From positions 124,001 to 188,000 of the forward strand of contig NZ_JAQYUU010000007.1 of NCBI RefSeq assembly GCF_028728205.1: a stretch of DNA of 64,000 nt, written 5' to 3'. The DNA comes from Clostridium sp. 'White wine YQ' (GTDB taxonomy: Bacteria; Bacillota; Clostridia; Clostridiales; Clostridiaceae). A program made the translations under genes and the position numbers. The notes under the pieces are model-generated. The model had not been told where the DNA came from and made no database searches. It saw only the letters and a list, made by a program, of their open reading frames with translations. Below, piece after piece: positions 56,240 to 64,000 of this stretch (position 1 is its first letter; each line of letters opens with the position of its first letter).

Positions 56240-56393
56240 TGTATCTGCTAAATAAAGTTAGTAAATTTAGAGTGTGCTAAACCCTTTGTTTCTCTTAATC
56301 ACTAATTTAATTACTTCTAATAATGTTAGTAAGTTTAACTTATTTTATTATCCTTTACATAAATATTAATTAAATATAGTTAGTAAGTGTAAC
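56240..56393 (+). repeat. transposon left end with three TnsB-like sites
   Basis: Three direct copies of GTTAGTAA(A/G)T(T/G)TA at 56257-56269, 56325-56337 and 56379-56391, separated by 68 and 54 bp. Three spaced sites in about 150 bp is the layout of the Tn7 left end. The DNA from there to 56555 is AT-rich and shows no gene. Confidence 0.7.
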
Positions 56394-56555
56394 CACATAA
56401 AGATGAATAATTATTAATCTTTATGTATATTCATACACTTTTCATATAAGATATCTACTTATTTATATACTTGACCCCAACTTACATACTAATAGTGTTT
56501 TATATTATTAAAATTCATTAAGGAATTTCGTCATTAAACTACTTATAAAAACTAA

Positions 56556-57446
56556 TTATATTATCTTTTGAGGATTTAGCTCATAACTTAAAGCATACTC
56601 ATCAAATCCCATAAAATAAATTGGTACATTTAGAGTATATGCTATATCTACTAGATATTTTTTATTAACTTCTGTACACTTATTCCAAATATATATAGCT
56701 TTAGGCATAGCTTGTATATATGGCATTCCTTTTGCGTTTGACGCTACAGAACATCTAAACTCATTTTCATAACTCCATGATTTATGTTTTAGACAACTGT
56801 AATAAGTTGAAACCCATATCAATGTTAAATCATCAATTAATATTCTTTTTTCTCCTAATCTTATTGATTCTTCCTTCTTATTTAACATATTTTCTACTTG
56901 GTTTCTCATTACTTCAGTAATATCAATTCGTTTATTTACATACTGTATTGGTAGCATACATGATCTTAATGAATCATTATATTTATCATTCATGTCATAA
57001 GCTACACAGAATCCTCTATGATTATTTGAATAATGTGCCTACATAGGCATACAATTAACCCCATTGCTTGTAAAACAAGATAGCCTATGAAATGATGAAA
57101 AATCCTCTATAAGTCTTCCATTACATTTCTTTAGTACTTCGTAGTCAATTAGACTTTCTACCTTGTAAAAAAATGCTTTATTATCAAACGGATCATTTAA
57201 ACTTTTACTATCTGACATATACACCTTTTTATCTACTAAAGTTTGAAATCTTAGATTATTCTCATTACAATCCTCAGATAAAAAATAATATTTATACAGA
57301 ATGTCCGGTATATGTAATCTAGTTATATCATATAAAGCTTTCATTACATCACCATTAGTCGGATTCTCTTTAATAAATTCAATTGCTTTTATATAATCCA
57401 TTGGATTTTCTTTACGATATTTTTCAACATCAAATGTTTCTTCCAT
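56556..57446 (-). pseudogene. DUF2971-family gene interrupted by one in-frame TAG
   Basis: Two open segments, 57446-57039 and 56993-56556, lie in the same frame. The upstream part (GGAGG before the ATG) contains DILYKYYFLSED, LRFQTLVDKKVYMSDSKSLNDPFD and RLSCFTSNGVNCMPM, the downstream part AHYSNNHRGFCVAYD directly after the stop. In DUF2971 proteins this spot reads M-W-(A/S)-H-Y, so the TAG replaces a TGG Trp codon. Full length would be 296 residues. Function of the family is not established; it is often found in defence-like islands. Either a point nonsense mutation or amber readthrough. Confidence 0.8.
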
Positions 57447-57790
57447 AAGTAGCCTCCATATTTTAATTTAAAAGCATCCTACATGCAGGTAGCGATGCTA
57501 GTCTAATCAATTGTGGATATTATGAAAAGATTATTTACTATACTTTTATATAATCAATAATATGTCCACTTTAGTAATGAGCTATTTAACTAAAATGGAT
57601 GTCCACTTTCAAAATTTCATCTGATATCTTACTAATATAATTATGCTATTTATCAAACAATCATAATAATAATTACTTGGGACATAATAAGAATACATTT
57701 CGGATATATATTCTGCTTTCATTCAGCTTTCCGTTGATTATGTTCTGTCATTAAGCCATCTACTACATTTTAAAATTATATTAGTTCTGC
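57447..57790 (-). other. gap between RT and DUF2971 genes with a strong hairpin
   Basis: No gene. At 57473-57499 AGCATC-CTAC / GTAG-C-GATGCT forms a 10-bp stem with one bulge; on the minus strand it is followed by TTTTAAATT, so it may terminate the RT transcript or sit in the leader of the DUF2971 gene. Two ATGTCCACTTT copies occur at about 57562 and 57599. Confidence 0.45.
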
Positions 57791-59362
57791 TTAATCTTCT
57801 TCTTCAAAAATAGCAATATTTTCTTCAATTTTTAATCTTAAATAATTTATAATCTCAGCGTGAACATCTGATATATCTCTAATTATAAAATTTCTCAATT
57901 CCAAGTTTTCTTTATAAAAGTCCATATATGACTTCTTTTGGCAAGCTTTCTTTGCAACTTTGTTAGGCTTGTCGTTTTCTTTCTCTTTTGCATTATCAGG
58001 TATTAAATACCTATTGATGCTATTTTCTAGGTCACCTAACAAATCAGGTGAACATAGTATCAAATGATAATTTTGAAACCAATACTTCTCATCTTGGTTG
58101 GATTTTAAGATATTAATTTCTTCATTTTCAAATAGACCATCTTTGAGATAATACGAAATTAATATCTGATTATTAGAGTTAAGTACAACATTCTTCTGTT
58201 CTATTAGCAAATCTGTGAAATTCAATATTTTTATTGCATAATAAAAGTATAATTGTTCATCATTAAACGGTTCTTGAAGTATCTCTTTATATCTTATCTG
58301 GAAAAATTTGCGTATTCTAGTCTTATCAAAATCATTCATTATACTAAACTTATCAATAGCATATAGCATAGCCTCTGGAGAAAACTTAAAGATAAAGCAT
58401 AACTGGTGATAATCATAATTCTTAATCTGATATTTATCAATAGGTAACTCTCTAAAGTATTTTGTTTTAAAGAAATTATTAATGAAAGTTTTTTTTAATT
58501 TATTATCCTCTAAATTAGACATTCTATATACTATTTGATTAATAAAATATAACTTATTATTATTTCTTTCTTCATCAAATCTAACATTACAATGAGCGAT
58601 TACTTTTTTCCAATACCTGGCTACTAAATTGTAGTTATTAAAGGTTTCATAAGTGCTTATTTCTTTTTTAGACGCATTTCTTTCAAGTTCATATTTTTCC
58701 AATACTTTATCAAAAATTTTAATAATCTTCTCATTATCATTTTTATTGCAGAAGAAGTAAAAATCATCAGAAAAATAAGAGAAATCACATTGTATAAAGG
58801 AGTTTTCAATTTCTTTTTCTATATCTTTACTTATATTAGTTAAATTAACTTCTGCAAAATATAATGATAAATAATTTCCCATTATCAAACCGTTAGTTGC
58901 CCCTAAATTCATATTAGATAAAAATCGATCATTATGTTCTGGAGGAACAATATTATGAGTATATATTCTCCCATAGTATTCCTTTATGTCCATTTTAATC
59001 AGATTATCATATACACATAATCTTTCAAAATCTTCTTCTAATTGTCTATCATATTCTCCTGATGTAAAATCTCCAGTTTCAAGATTTGCTGATAAACGCT
59101 TATGCGAATAATCCATATCTTGAATTCTTTCAAAATACGGCATGTCCTTAAATTCTTCATATGCCCGTGCAAAATTTAAAATATTGGGCATTTTAATAGT
59201 ACGATACTTATCATCTTGCTTTCTTATTCTAAAATTAAAAGGCTCAACCCAGCACAATTCTTCAAGTTCAAAGGAAGATATATTTTCGGGCAATTTAATA
59301 TTGTCTATATCCAAGAAATTTTTTACTGGATTTTTGAAATTATACAAATTATTAAGTATCAT
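57791..59362 (-). CDS. Abi/DRT-type reverse transcriptase (putative phage defence)
   Basis: 523 residues from the ATG at 59362 (GAGGAG 6 nt upstream; a TTG frame extends to 59401). RT motifs are motif A LIKMDIKEYYGRIYTH (catalytic D near 125), motif B GLIMGNYLSLYFAEV and motif C FSDD (about 197-200). The C-terminal 270 residues are helical without a known enzyme motif, like the helical repeat region of AbiA/AbiK/Abi-P2 proteins. Not a group II intron RT (no maturase/X domain) and no retron-type region was noticed. Transposon cargo together with a nuclease points to defence; mechanism is inferred. Confidence 0.82.
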   Translation of the reverse strand: MILNNLYNFKNPVKNFLDIDNIKLPENISSFELEELCWVEPFNFRIRKQDDKYRTIKMPNILNFARAYEEFKDMPYFERIQDMDYSHKRLSANLETGDFTSGEYDRQLEEDFERLCVYDNLIKMDIKEYYGRIYTHNIVPPEHNDRFLSNMNLGATNGLIMGNYLSLYFAEVNLTNISKDIEKEIENSFIQCDFSYFSDDFYFFCNKNDNEKIIKIFDKVLEKYELERNASKKEISTYETFNNYNLVARYWKKVIAHCNVRFDEERNNNKLYFINQIVYRMSNLEDNKLKKTFINNFFKTKYFRELPIDKYQIKNYDYHQLCFIFKFSPEAMLYAIDKFSIMNDFDKTRIRKFFQIRYKEILQEPFNDEQLYFYYAIKILNFTDLLIEQKNVVLNSNNQILISYYLKDGLFENEEINILKSNQDEKYWFQNYHLILCSPDLLGDLENSINRYLIPDNAKEKENDKPNKVAKKACQKKSYMDFYKENLELRNFIIRDISDVHAEIINYLRLKIEENIAIFEEED

Positions 59363-59902
59363 TTTATACTCCTCGCTTCTCCTTATATTCTCTTTCAACA
59401 AAAATTCAATTTACTGTTTCATTTTACAAAAATAACTTTTTCATATTTATATATACCAGTCACATACTTAGTTTTATATTCATAACCTATCCATGCTATT
59501 ATTTATGGATGAGTGTGGGCATTTGCTCATCATACCTCAAAATGAAAGTATGCTGACTTTAATAACATTCTTTCTGCAATTTGTCCAGTATTATTAAATG
59601 ACAACGTACAAATAGGCTCTGTAGGAATTTACAAATACCTCTATAATTTAATGTATTTATATGCTTTTGTCATTATAATATCTCCTTTGACTTTCTTGAA
59701 TTACTCAATATTTAATCTTCACTATTTATTTTATTGTATTTGGGCTAACAACTTTACTATAGAGTTAACTATGCAATTAAATATAATCTTTTCATTAGTT
59801 TAACTCCCACTAGGCTATCTTTCTATTATAAAAAAACAGTTCTATGATCTTAGCATTTGAACATATATTGATGTACCTATATCCTTTCATCCTCATAATA
59901 AT
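59363..59902 (-). ncRNA. long noncoding stretch upstream of RT, candidate RT-associated RNA
   Basis: About 540 bp without a credible gene directly upstream of the reverse transcriptase. It contains ATCCAT/ATGGAT (59489-59510) overlapping GATGAG/CTCATC (59508-59531), two alternative hairpins, within a locally less AT-rich patch (59505-59560). Several defence RTs use an adjacent noncoding RNA as template or cofactor, so such an RNA is plausible here. Boundaries and even existence are unproven. Confidence 0.3.
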
Positions 59903-60757
59903 TTATAATTCAATAGTATTTTTGAAAAAATCTCCTTCTTCTGCTAAGAATCGTACTTTTCTCCAAAGTATATCTTTAAAATCTAGCTTTCTTTGCAACA
60001 ATATTACTAACTCTTGTACTGTCATCAATATGATATTTACGGTTCTTCCATTTGCAAAAGTTTCAATCGCTTCACTTGTATAACCTGAGAAACTAATAAA
60101 TAGACCTCTTGTAAAGCCAGATTTTGATGATACTTTCTCATTAAATATTACTAAGTCACCTTTATCTATTTGTGATTTTGTCCACTTTGCTTCAAGCAAA
60201 TATACTTCTTTGTTTAGTATAAAACTACCATCAATCTGCTCACCAGTTATTCTAAAACTACTTCTTGGCTCAAGTTCATTTTGTTTAAACAATTCAAACA
60301 AATACTTTTCAAAAGCAAATCCTCGCTTTTGATTATTATCAATAGATGTTAGCTCAACTAACTTCTTTAAGCTTTCCTCATAATTAAATATTACTTTAGT
60401 TGTAGTTACTTTACTAGATGATTGCTTGACAGTAATTTTCTTACCCATAAGTCTATTTGCAATCTCTACACAACTGCTGAATAGTTTCTTTTCCTTGTCA
60501 TCTATTGAGATGTTATCTCTCATATAACTAAGTAATTCCATCAACAACTTTCCTACAATAACATTGTCATAATCCAAAATAATTTGTCTTAACAACTTTG
60601 CTTTTGATGCATACTCATACTTTTGGTAAATATCAATATTCATTACACTATAAATAAATTGCTGAAATTTTCTATTACTAAAATCCAAAACATAGCCAGA
60701 ACTCATTCCAAAAAGTTTTTCAAATCTTTCCTGTTCATTAAAAGTTAATGTTGCCAT
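59903..60757 (-). CDS. Mrr-like PD-(D/E)XK restriction endonuclease
   Basis: 284 residues from the ATG at 60757 (GGGGG 7 nt upstream). The N-terminal half is a helical domain with no identified fold; the C-terminal half carries the nuclease core: Glu in GFAFEKYLFELF, Asp in GEQIDGSF, and EAKW as the ExK, spaced as in Mrr/type IV-like enzymes. It probably cuts modified or foreign DNA. No partner methylase is present, consistent with type IV or an abortive function. Between tnsD and the RT in the cargo. Confidence 0.8.
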   Translation of the reverse strand: MATLTFNEQERFEKLFGMSSGYVLDFSNRKFQQFIYSVMNIDIYQKYEYASKAKLLRQIILDYDNVIVGKLLMELLSYMRDNISIDDKEKKLFSSCVEIANRLMGKKITVKQSSSKVTTTKVIFNYEESLKKLVELTSIDNNQKRGFAFEKYLFELFKQNELEPRSSFRITGEQIDGSFILNKEVYLLEAKWTKSQIDKGDLVIFNEKVSSKSGFTRGLFISFSGYTSEAIETFANGRTVNIILMTVQELVILLQRKLDFKDILWRKVRFLAEEGDFFKNTIEL

Positions 60758-60971
60758 AAACATCCCCCAATTTAAATCTTTCCTAATTATATTTTAACTT
60801 CTTTTTATAGATTTAATATTCATATGCTTTTGATATTAATTTCAATATTCTACAAATTAACATAAACTCCTTTTAAATACTAAAATTACACTCTATAAAA
60901 TTAATTACACTATTTGTTAATCGATTTTTATAGCCAATCCCTATTACTGGCAAAATGCTTCGTATAATAAA

Positions 60972-60998
60972 AACGTGCCTTTCCTATAACTGCACGTT
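60972..60998 (-). terminator. terminator of the tns operon
   Basis: AACGTGC / GCACGTT, 7-bp stem, 13-nt loop, followed on the minus strand by TTTTTATT. It lies about 90 bp after the tnsD stop. The rest of 60758-61086 is AT-rich and should hold the nuclease promoter; nothing else was seen. Confidence 0.7.
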
Positions 60999-61086
60999 CT
61001 TAAATAATACGGACTATTCATTTTTCAAAATCATCATAACATTATTTTTTTAAATAATACTACAAAACTAGAAATATCTTATTAGT

Positions 61087-62952
61087 TCAAGAAATATCAA
61101 CATAATTTGCTATAGCCCTCTCTATTTTTTGTTTAACTATTTCAGATATATTATTTTTTAGACCAGCTAATTTTCTAACTTTCCAACCGACAATACTTTC
61201 ATTTCTATTTATCAAATCAGAACATACAGAATATACCCTTCTTATTTGATATTCCTCTACTGTCTCTTGTACACTTTCCAAATATTCCTTACATAATGGC
61301 AATTTATCAAGCTTTTTCTCTATATATGATAACTTTCCGACCCGTCGTCCTAAGAGTGTTTTGGTTATCCTTACTGTTTCTTGACTTCTTTTAATAGAAT
61401 TATAGTCGTTCTTTAATAACATTAATAAAATATTATCTCTTTTTTCCCAATCTACCTTATTATATTCTTTGTGCCTATTTCTACGTGGTTCAGGAAGATT
61501 ATCATGAAGCCAATCTCTATCATTTTTATATAACCATGCAAATTCTTTATATCTATTTAGTCTTATAGAGGAAATAGTCATACAAGGATTTTTTTCCATG
61601 AATTTAATAATACTATTTCTATAATTATTTCTTTCCCCAAAATTCATTTCATTTGTATTATCATTTTTTTCATTACCTATATTCATATCACTACAAGTCA
61701 AATTACTATATCTCAATTTTTCAGCATATTTAACTATTGTCTTACAATCACACCCCATTTCTCTAGACATGGCTCTTAATGACATATTACTCCTTAAGAC
61801 CTCTGCTAATTTATTACACCAAACTGGCCCAAAATTTTTAATTCTTCCTACTTTATTCATATCTTTATTTACTTTTCTTGAATAAATAAAGCCACAATTC
61901 TCACATTTTACGGTTGCAACAAGTTCTCTTGTTTTGTAATCAGCAGTAATTTTAAACTTTGTCATATTGTTATCTTTATAATGATTGCACCAACGATTTA
62001 AACATAGATATACATTCTTCTTATTTGTATACATAATAAATTGTTCTATACTACCAACTAAAAAATCTATAAAAAGTATATGTCTTATAGGATGGATTTT
62101 TTGTTTAGGCTTTCGAAGCATAACCTTTAACCAATTACTTTCATTAGATATGCTAATTGGAGAACCCACATTAACTAAAAAATCATCACCATAATAATTA
62201 ATAAAGTCATCCATAAGCTTTGACTGCTTTACATTATTATTTGCAGTTATATACCCTTTTTCAAACAATATATTATAGTATCTTTGCCGAATAGTATTCT
62301 GATCTAAGTGTAAACTCAAGTCATTTTCAAGTAGATATTTAACTTCTTGAGATATTTTCAATAATTTTAAATATACTTTTCTATCTGAAATATATTCTGG
62401 ACTATCATCTATTTTTCTAATATCTATGTAATTAAAGCTTGCTTTACTTTTTAAGACATTCTTATATTCTTTTAATTTACAACAATGCTTTTCACATATG
62501 TGTACACCTTGAACCTGATGTAGCCTATGTATAAATGTTTCACCGTAATTAGTTATCTCAAACTTAACGCATTCTGGACAATAATATATGTTTTTCTTTT
62601 TGCATATACTACCAGCTATTATTCCAATCTTATGCTTTATTCCTTTACCGTCTTTAAATTTTATAATATCAATACATTCCTGTCTTTTTCCTATATCCAT
62701 AAATGGAGAGTATAGTGGAAATAGTGTGTAATTCTTAATAATTTCGTTACTAGAATATCCTAAATTCTCGGGAATGCAATTACTAAATTTCTCAATATTA
62801 CATGGGATGTCAATTACCGGGGTGACTGTAGACTTTCCAAATAGTTGTTTAAATAGAATTTTAGTGTTTCTATTTCCATCAGTTAGATGATATCTTCCTA
62901 ATATGCTATATAAAAGTTCATCTTTATATAGGGCTGGGAAATCATAAATCAT
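61087..62952 (-). CDS. tnsD: TnsD/TniQ-family transposition target selector
   Basis: 621 residues. N-terminal TniQ region with a zinc site C125-x2-C128 ... C153-x2-H156 (YYCPEC, GVHICEKH). A second zinc-type motif (RWCNHY ... VKCENCGF) and a helix-turn-helix (SLRAMSREMGCDCKTIVKYAEKL) follow, then the C-terminal TnsD segment (YKNDRDWLHDNLPEP, VDWEKRD). The long, TnsD-like C-terminus indicates site-specific targeting of a chromosomal att site rather than the short TniQ of CRISPR-associated elements. AAGGAG precedes the ATG; 12 bp after tnsC. Confidence 0.9.
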   Translation of the reverse strand: MIYDFPALYKDELLYSILGRYHLTDGNRNTKILFKQLFGKSTVTPVIDIPCNIEKFSNCIPENLGYSSNEIIKNYTLFPLYSPFMDIGKRQECIDIIKFKDGKGIKHKIGIIAGSICKKKNIYYCPECVKFEITNYGETFIHRLHQVQGVHICEKHCCKLKEYKNVLKSKASFNYIDIRKIDDSPEYISDRKVYLKLLKISQEVKYLLENDLSLHLDQNTIRQRYYNILFEKGYITANNNVKQSKLMDDFINYYGDDFLVNVGSPISISNESNWLKVMLRKPKQKIHPIRHILFIDFLVGSIEQFIMYTNKKNVYLCLNRWCNHYKDNNMTKFKITADYKTRELVATVKCENCGFIYSRKVNKDMNKVGRIKNFGPVWCNKLAEVLRSNMSLRAMSREMGCDCKTIVKYAEKLRYSNLTCSDMNIGNEKNDNTNEMNFGERNNYRNSIIKFMEKNPCMTISSIRLNRYKEFAWLYKNDRDWLHDNLPEPRRNRHKEYNKVDWEKRDNILLMLLKNDYNSIKRSQETVRITKTLLGRRVGKLSYIEKKLDKLPLCKEYLESVQETVEEYQIRRVYSVCSDLINRNESIVGWKVRKLAGLKNNISEIVKQKIERAIANYVDIS

Positions 62953-62964
62953 AATAATTACTCC

Positions 62965-64000
62965 TTACTGTATACCATCAAGTATATCTTTTTTATTTTC
63001 CTCTTGAAAGTTATCAAGCAAGTTCTTACTTTTTTTGATGTCACCATTTTTATTTGATCTTTTAGTCTGCTTAAATTTAATTTCTTTTTCAGTTTGTAGC
63101 TCTTCAACCAACATTTGTTTAGCAACTTCTCTTATTAAGACTCCTATATCTGTATCAAACCCTTTATTGCTAACTACTCTAATAGCAACTTTTTCTATTG
63201 TCTTTTTATCATATTGCATTGTAGTATTTAATCCAATAATTATACTATCAATGATCATTTGCTTATTAACACTTTCTTTAAATTTTTCATCGTTATAGAT
63301 TTGATTTATTTTTTCTGTGGCCTTATTTCTTCCAAGATAATTTTCTATATTCATGTCTGGGGCCTTAATATCCTCACACTTACTAATTTCATTAGGGTCT
63401 CCAGATTCAAAGGCTTTTATTATTGCACCTGTTAGTTTAAATTTTTCATCTGCAACCCTATTGATTAGTTCTTCTGTTATTTTTTCTTCACCTGAAAATA
63501 TTGCTTCAAGCTGAACTGCCATAAATAATTTATTGGCTCTATCAATTATACCTATTGTTCTTTTATACATTAGATCCTTTAATTTCTGTGTTAGTGGTGT
63601 TTTATTTTTTAGCCATTGATAATTCCAAAGAAATTCAATAAAGGTATCCCACTCGTTTTCTTTCTGTTTCAATCTAAGATACTCAATAGTCCCAATTCCT
63701 TCTGCCTTTCTACCATGTCTATATTGCTCCCCTAAAATTGTCTTACTTGCTTTATATGTTCCAATAAAAACGATCGGTATTTTAATAGTATTTGATAAAG
63801 TAACGAAGAAGTTAAATAATGACTCTCCATTATTAGTATGTCTAATATGCTGAATTTCATCAACAACTAGTACTCCAATACCATACTTTAATGCTAAGAA
63901 TGAAATTGATGCAATCATTCTATCTACTAATGCACCTCTTTTAGAGTACTGATTAGTATATTTAGTTCCTAATAACAAATCAATCTCTTGAAAAAATTGG
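62965..64000 (-). CDS. tnsC: TnsC-like AAA+ ATPase of transposition, 5' end cut by window
   Basis: The frame is open to the right edge (QFFQEIDLLLGTKYT...), so the N-terminus with Walker A is missing. Walker B GVLVVDEIQHI, sensor-1 region VFIGTYKA, and the Arg/Tyr-rich segment GIGTIEYLRL follow; the C-terminal 100 residues are Lys-rich. TnsC links TnsD-bound target to the TnsAB transposase. Transcribed into tnsD; tnsB and tnsA are expected immediately beyond 64000. Confidence 0.88.
   Translation of the reverse strand, partial: QFFQEIDLLLGTKYTNQYSKRGALVDRMIASISFLALKYGIGVLVVDEIQHIRHTNNGESLFNFFVTLSNTIKIPIVFIGTYKASKTILGEQYRHGRKAEGIGTIEYLRLKQKENEWDTFIEFLWNYQWLKNKTPLTQKLKDLMYKRTIGIIDRANKLFMAVQLEAIFSGEEKITEELINRVADEKFKLTGAIIKAFESGDPNEISKCEDIKAPDMNIENYLGRNKATEKINQIYNDEKFKESVNKQMIIDSIIIGLNTTMQYDKKTIEKVAIRVVSNKGFDTDIGVLIREVAKQMLVEELQTEKEIKFKQTKRSNKNGDIKKSKNLLDNFQEENKKDILDGIQ

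Larger units (their letters stand above)
56240..64000 (-). mobile_element. Tn7-like transposon, left part; right end beyond window
   Basis: Defined by tnsD/tniQ and tnsC on the minus strand at the right, three TnsB-site-like repeats at the left and cargo between. The proposed terminus is TGT at 56240-56242: as in Tn7-L (as I recall its end sequence), the AGTT of the first repeat lies at bases 17-20 from the terminus. The five bases before it (ATAGT, 56235-56239) would be one copy of the 5-bp target duplication. tnsA, tnsB and the right end should lie beyond 64000. Confidence 0.75.

Noticed and set aside
59363..59902. Retron msr-msd locus for the RT
   Set aside because: No clear msr/msd inverted-repeat arrangement was found adjacent to the RT start, and the RT does not show the retron-typical motifs I looked for; its long helical tail fits Abi/DRT enzymes better.
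64000..64000. CRISPR-associated transposon (CAST)
   Set aside because: The TniQ-family protein is long with a TnsD-type C-terminus, and no Cas genes or repeat arrays are visible in the cargo; Cas genes beyond the window cannot be excluded but are not indicated.
1..64000. tRNA, rRNA, CRISPR arrays
   Set aside because: None were recognised on either strand on reading through the intergenic regions.

Overview
The window reads as chromosome of a low-GC, endospore-forming anaerobic Firmicute, most likely Clostridium sensu stricto. The base composition is very AT-rich and the ribosome binding sites are strong GGAGG types. There is a tricistronic gerK-type spore germination operon, a membrane-bound pyrophosphatase, and a heme-branch pathway that supplies siroheme/corrinoids but shows no hemE/G/H here. 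The species cannot be fixed from this sequence alone.

Layout. 1-15 kb: a truncated sugar-nucleotide-type reductase, a small SHOCT protein, a HAD phosphatase, hppA, hemL, a PadR/HAAS/DUF4097 envelope-stress module with a clear autoregulatory promoter, an MFS pump with an isochorismatase-fold protein, an AraC regulator, an ECF sigma/DUF4179 anti-sigma pair, and a diverged ketoacyl synthase III. 15-31 kb: two linked metabolic blocks on the minus strand. The first is hemA-sirC-hemC-cobA/hemD-hemB. The second is cysC-aprA-aprB-ssuABC-like-cysD-cysN(C) followed by a siroheme sulfite reductase gene. Read together they describe sulfate uptake, activation to APS, reduction by an AprAB-type APS reductase, reduction of sulfite by a siroheme enzyme, and supply of the siroheme cofactor. 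31-48 kb: cell-surface and envelope genes (NAGPA-domain protein, DUF445, MATE, TraB, DUF11 protein), an ECF sigma factor flanked by two paralogous membrane proteins, the ger operon and two PAP2 phosphatases. 48-56 kb: a two-component system, an Rrf2 regulator with a methyltransferase whose start is disrupted by an A9 tract, sucrose utilisation genes (scrB/scrK) and small secreted proteins.

56.2 kb to the right edge is the left part of a Tn7-like transposon. A predicted left end at 56240 begins TGT and carries three spaced copies of a GTTAGTAA(A/G)T(T/G)TA motif that look like TnsB sites. On the right are tnsD/tniQ (complete) and tnsC (cut by the window edge). Between them lies cargo that looks like phage defence: an Abi/DRT-type reverse transcriptase preceded by about 540 bp of apparently noncoding DNA, an Mrr-like PD-(D/E)XK nuclease, and a DUF2971 gene interrupted by one in-frame amber codon.

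Signals not explained by single genes include: a roughly 90-100 bp palindromic repeat/structured element present twice, next to hemL and hemA, in opposite orientation to the downstream gene; an identical 20-nt direct-repeat operator upstream of both the two-component system and a PAP2 gene; a degenerate APS kinase domain fused to CysN while a canonical CysC sits in the same operon; and a ketoacyl synthase III with Cys but without the family His and Asn. Many translation starts were placed by the nearest well-spaced Shine-Dalgarno sequence rather than the longest frame.
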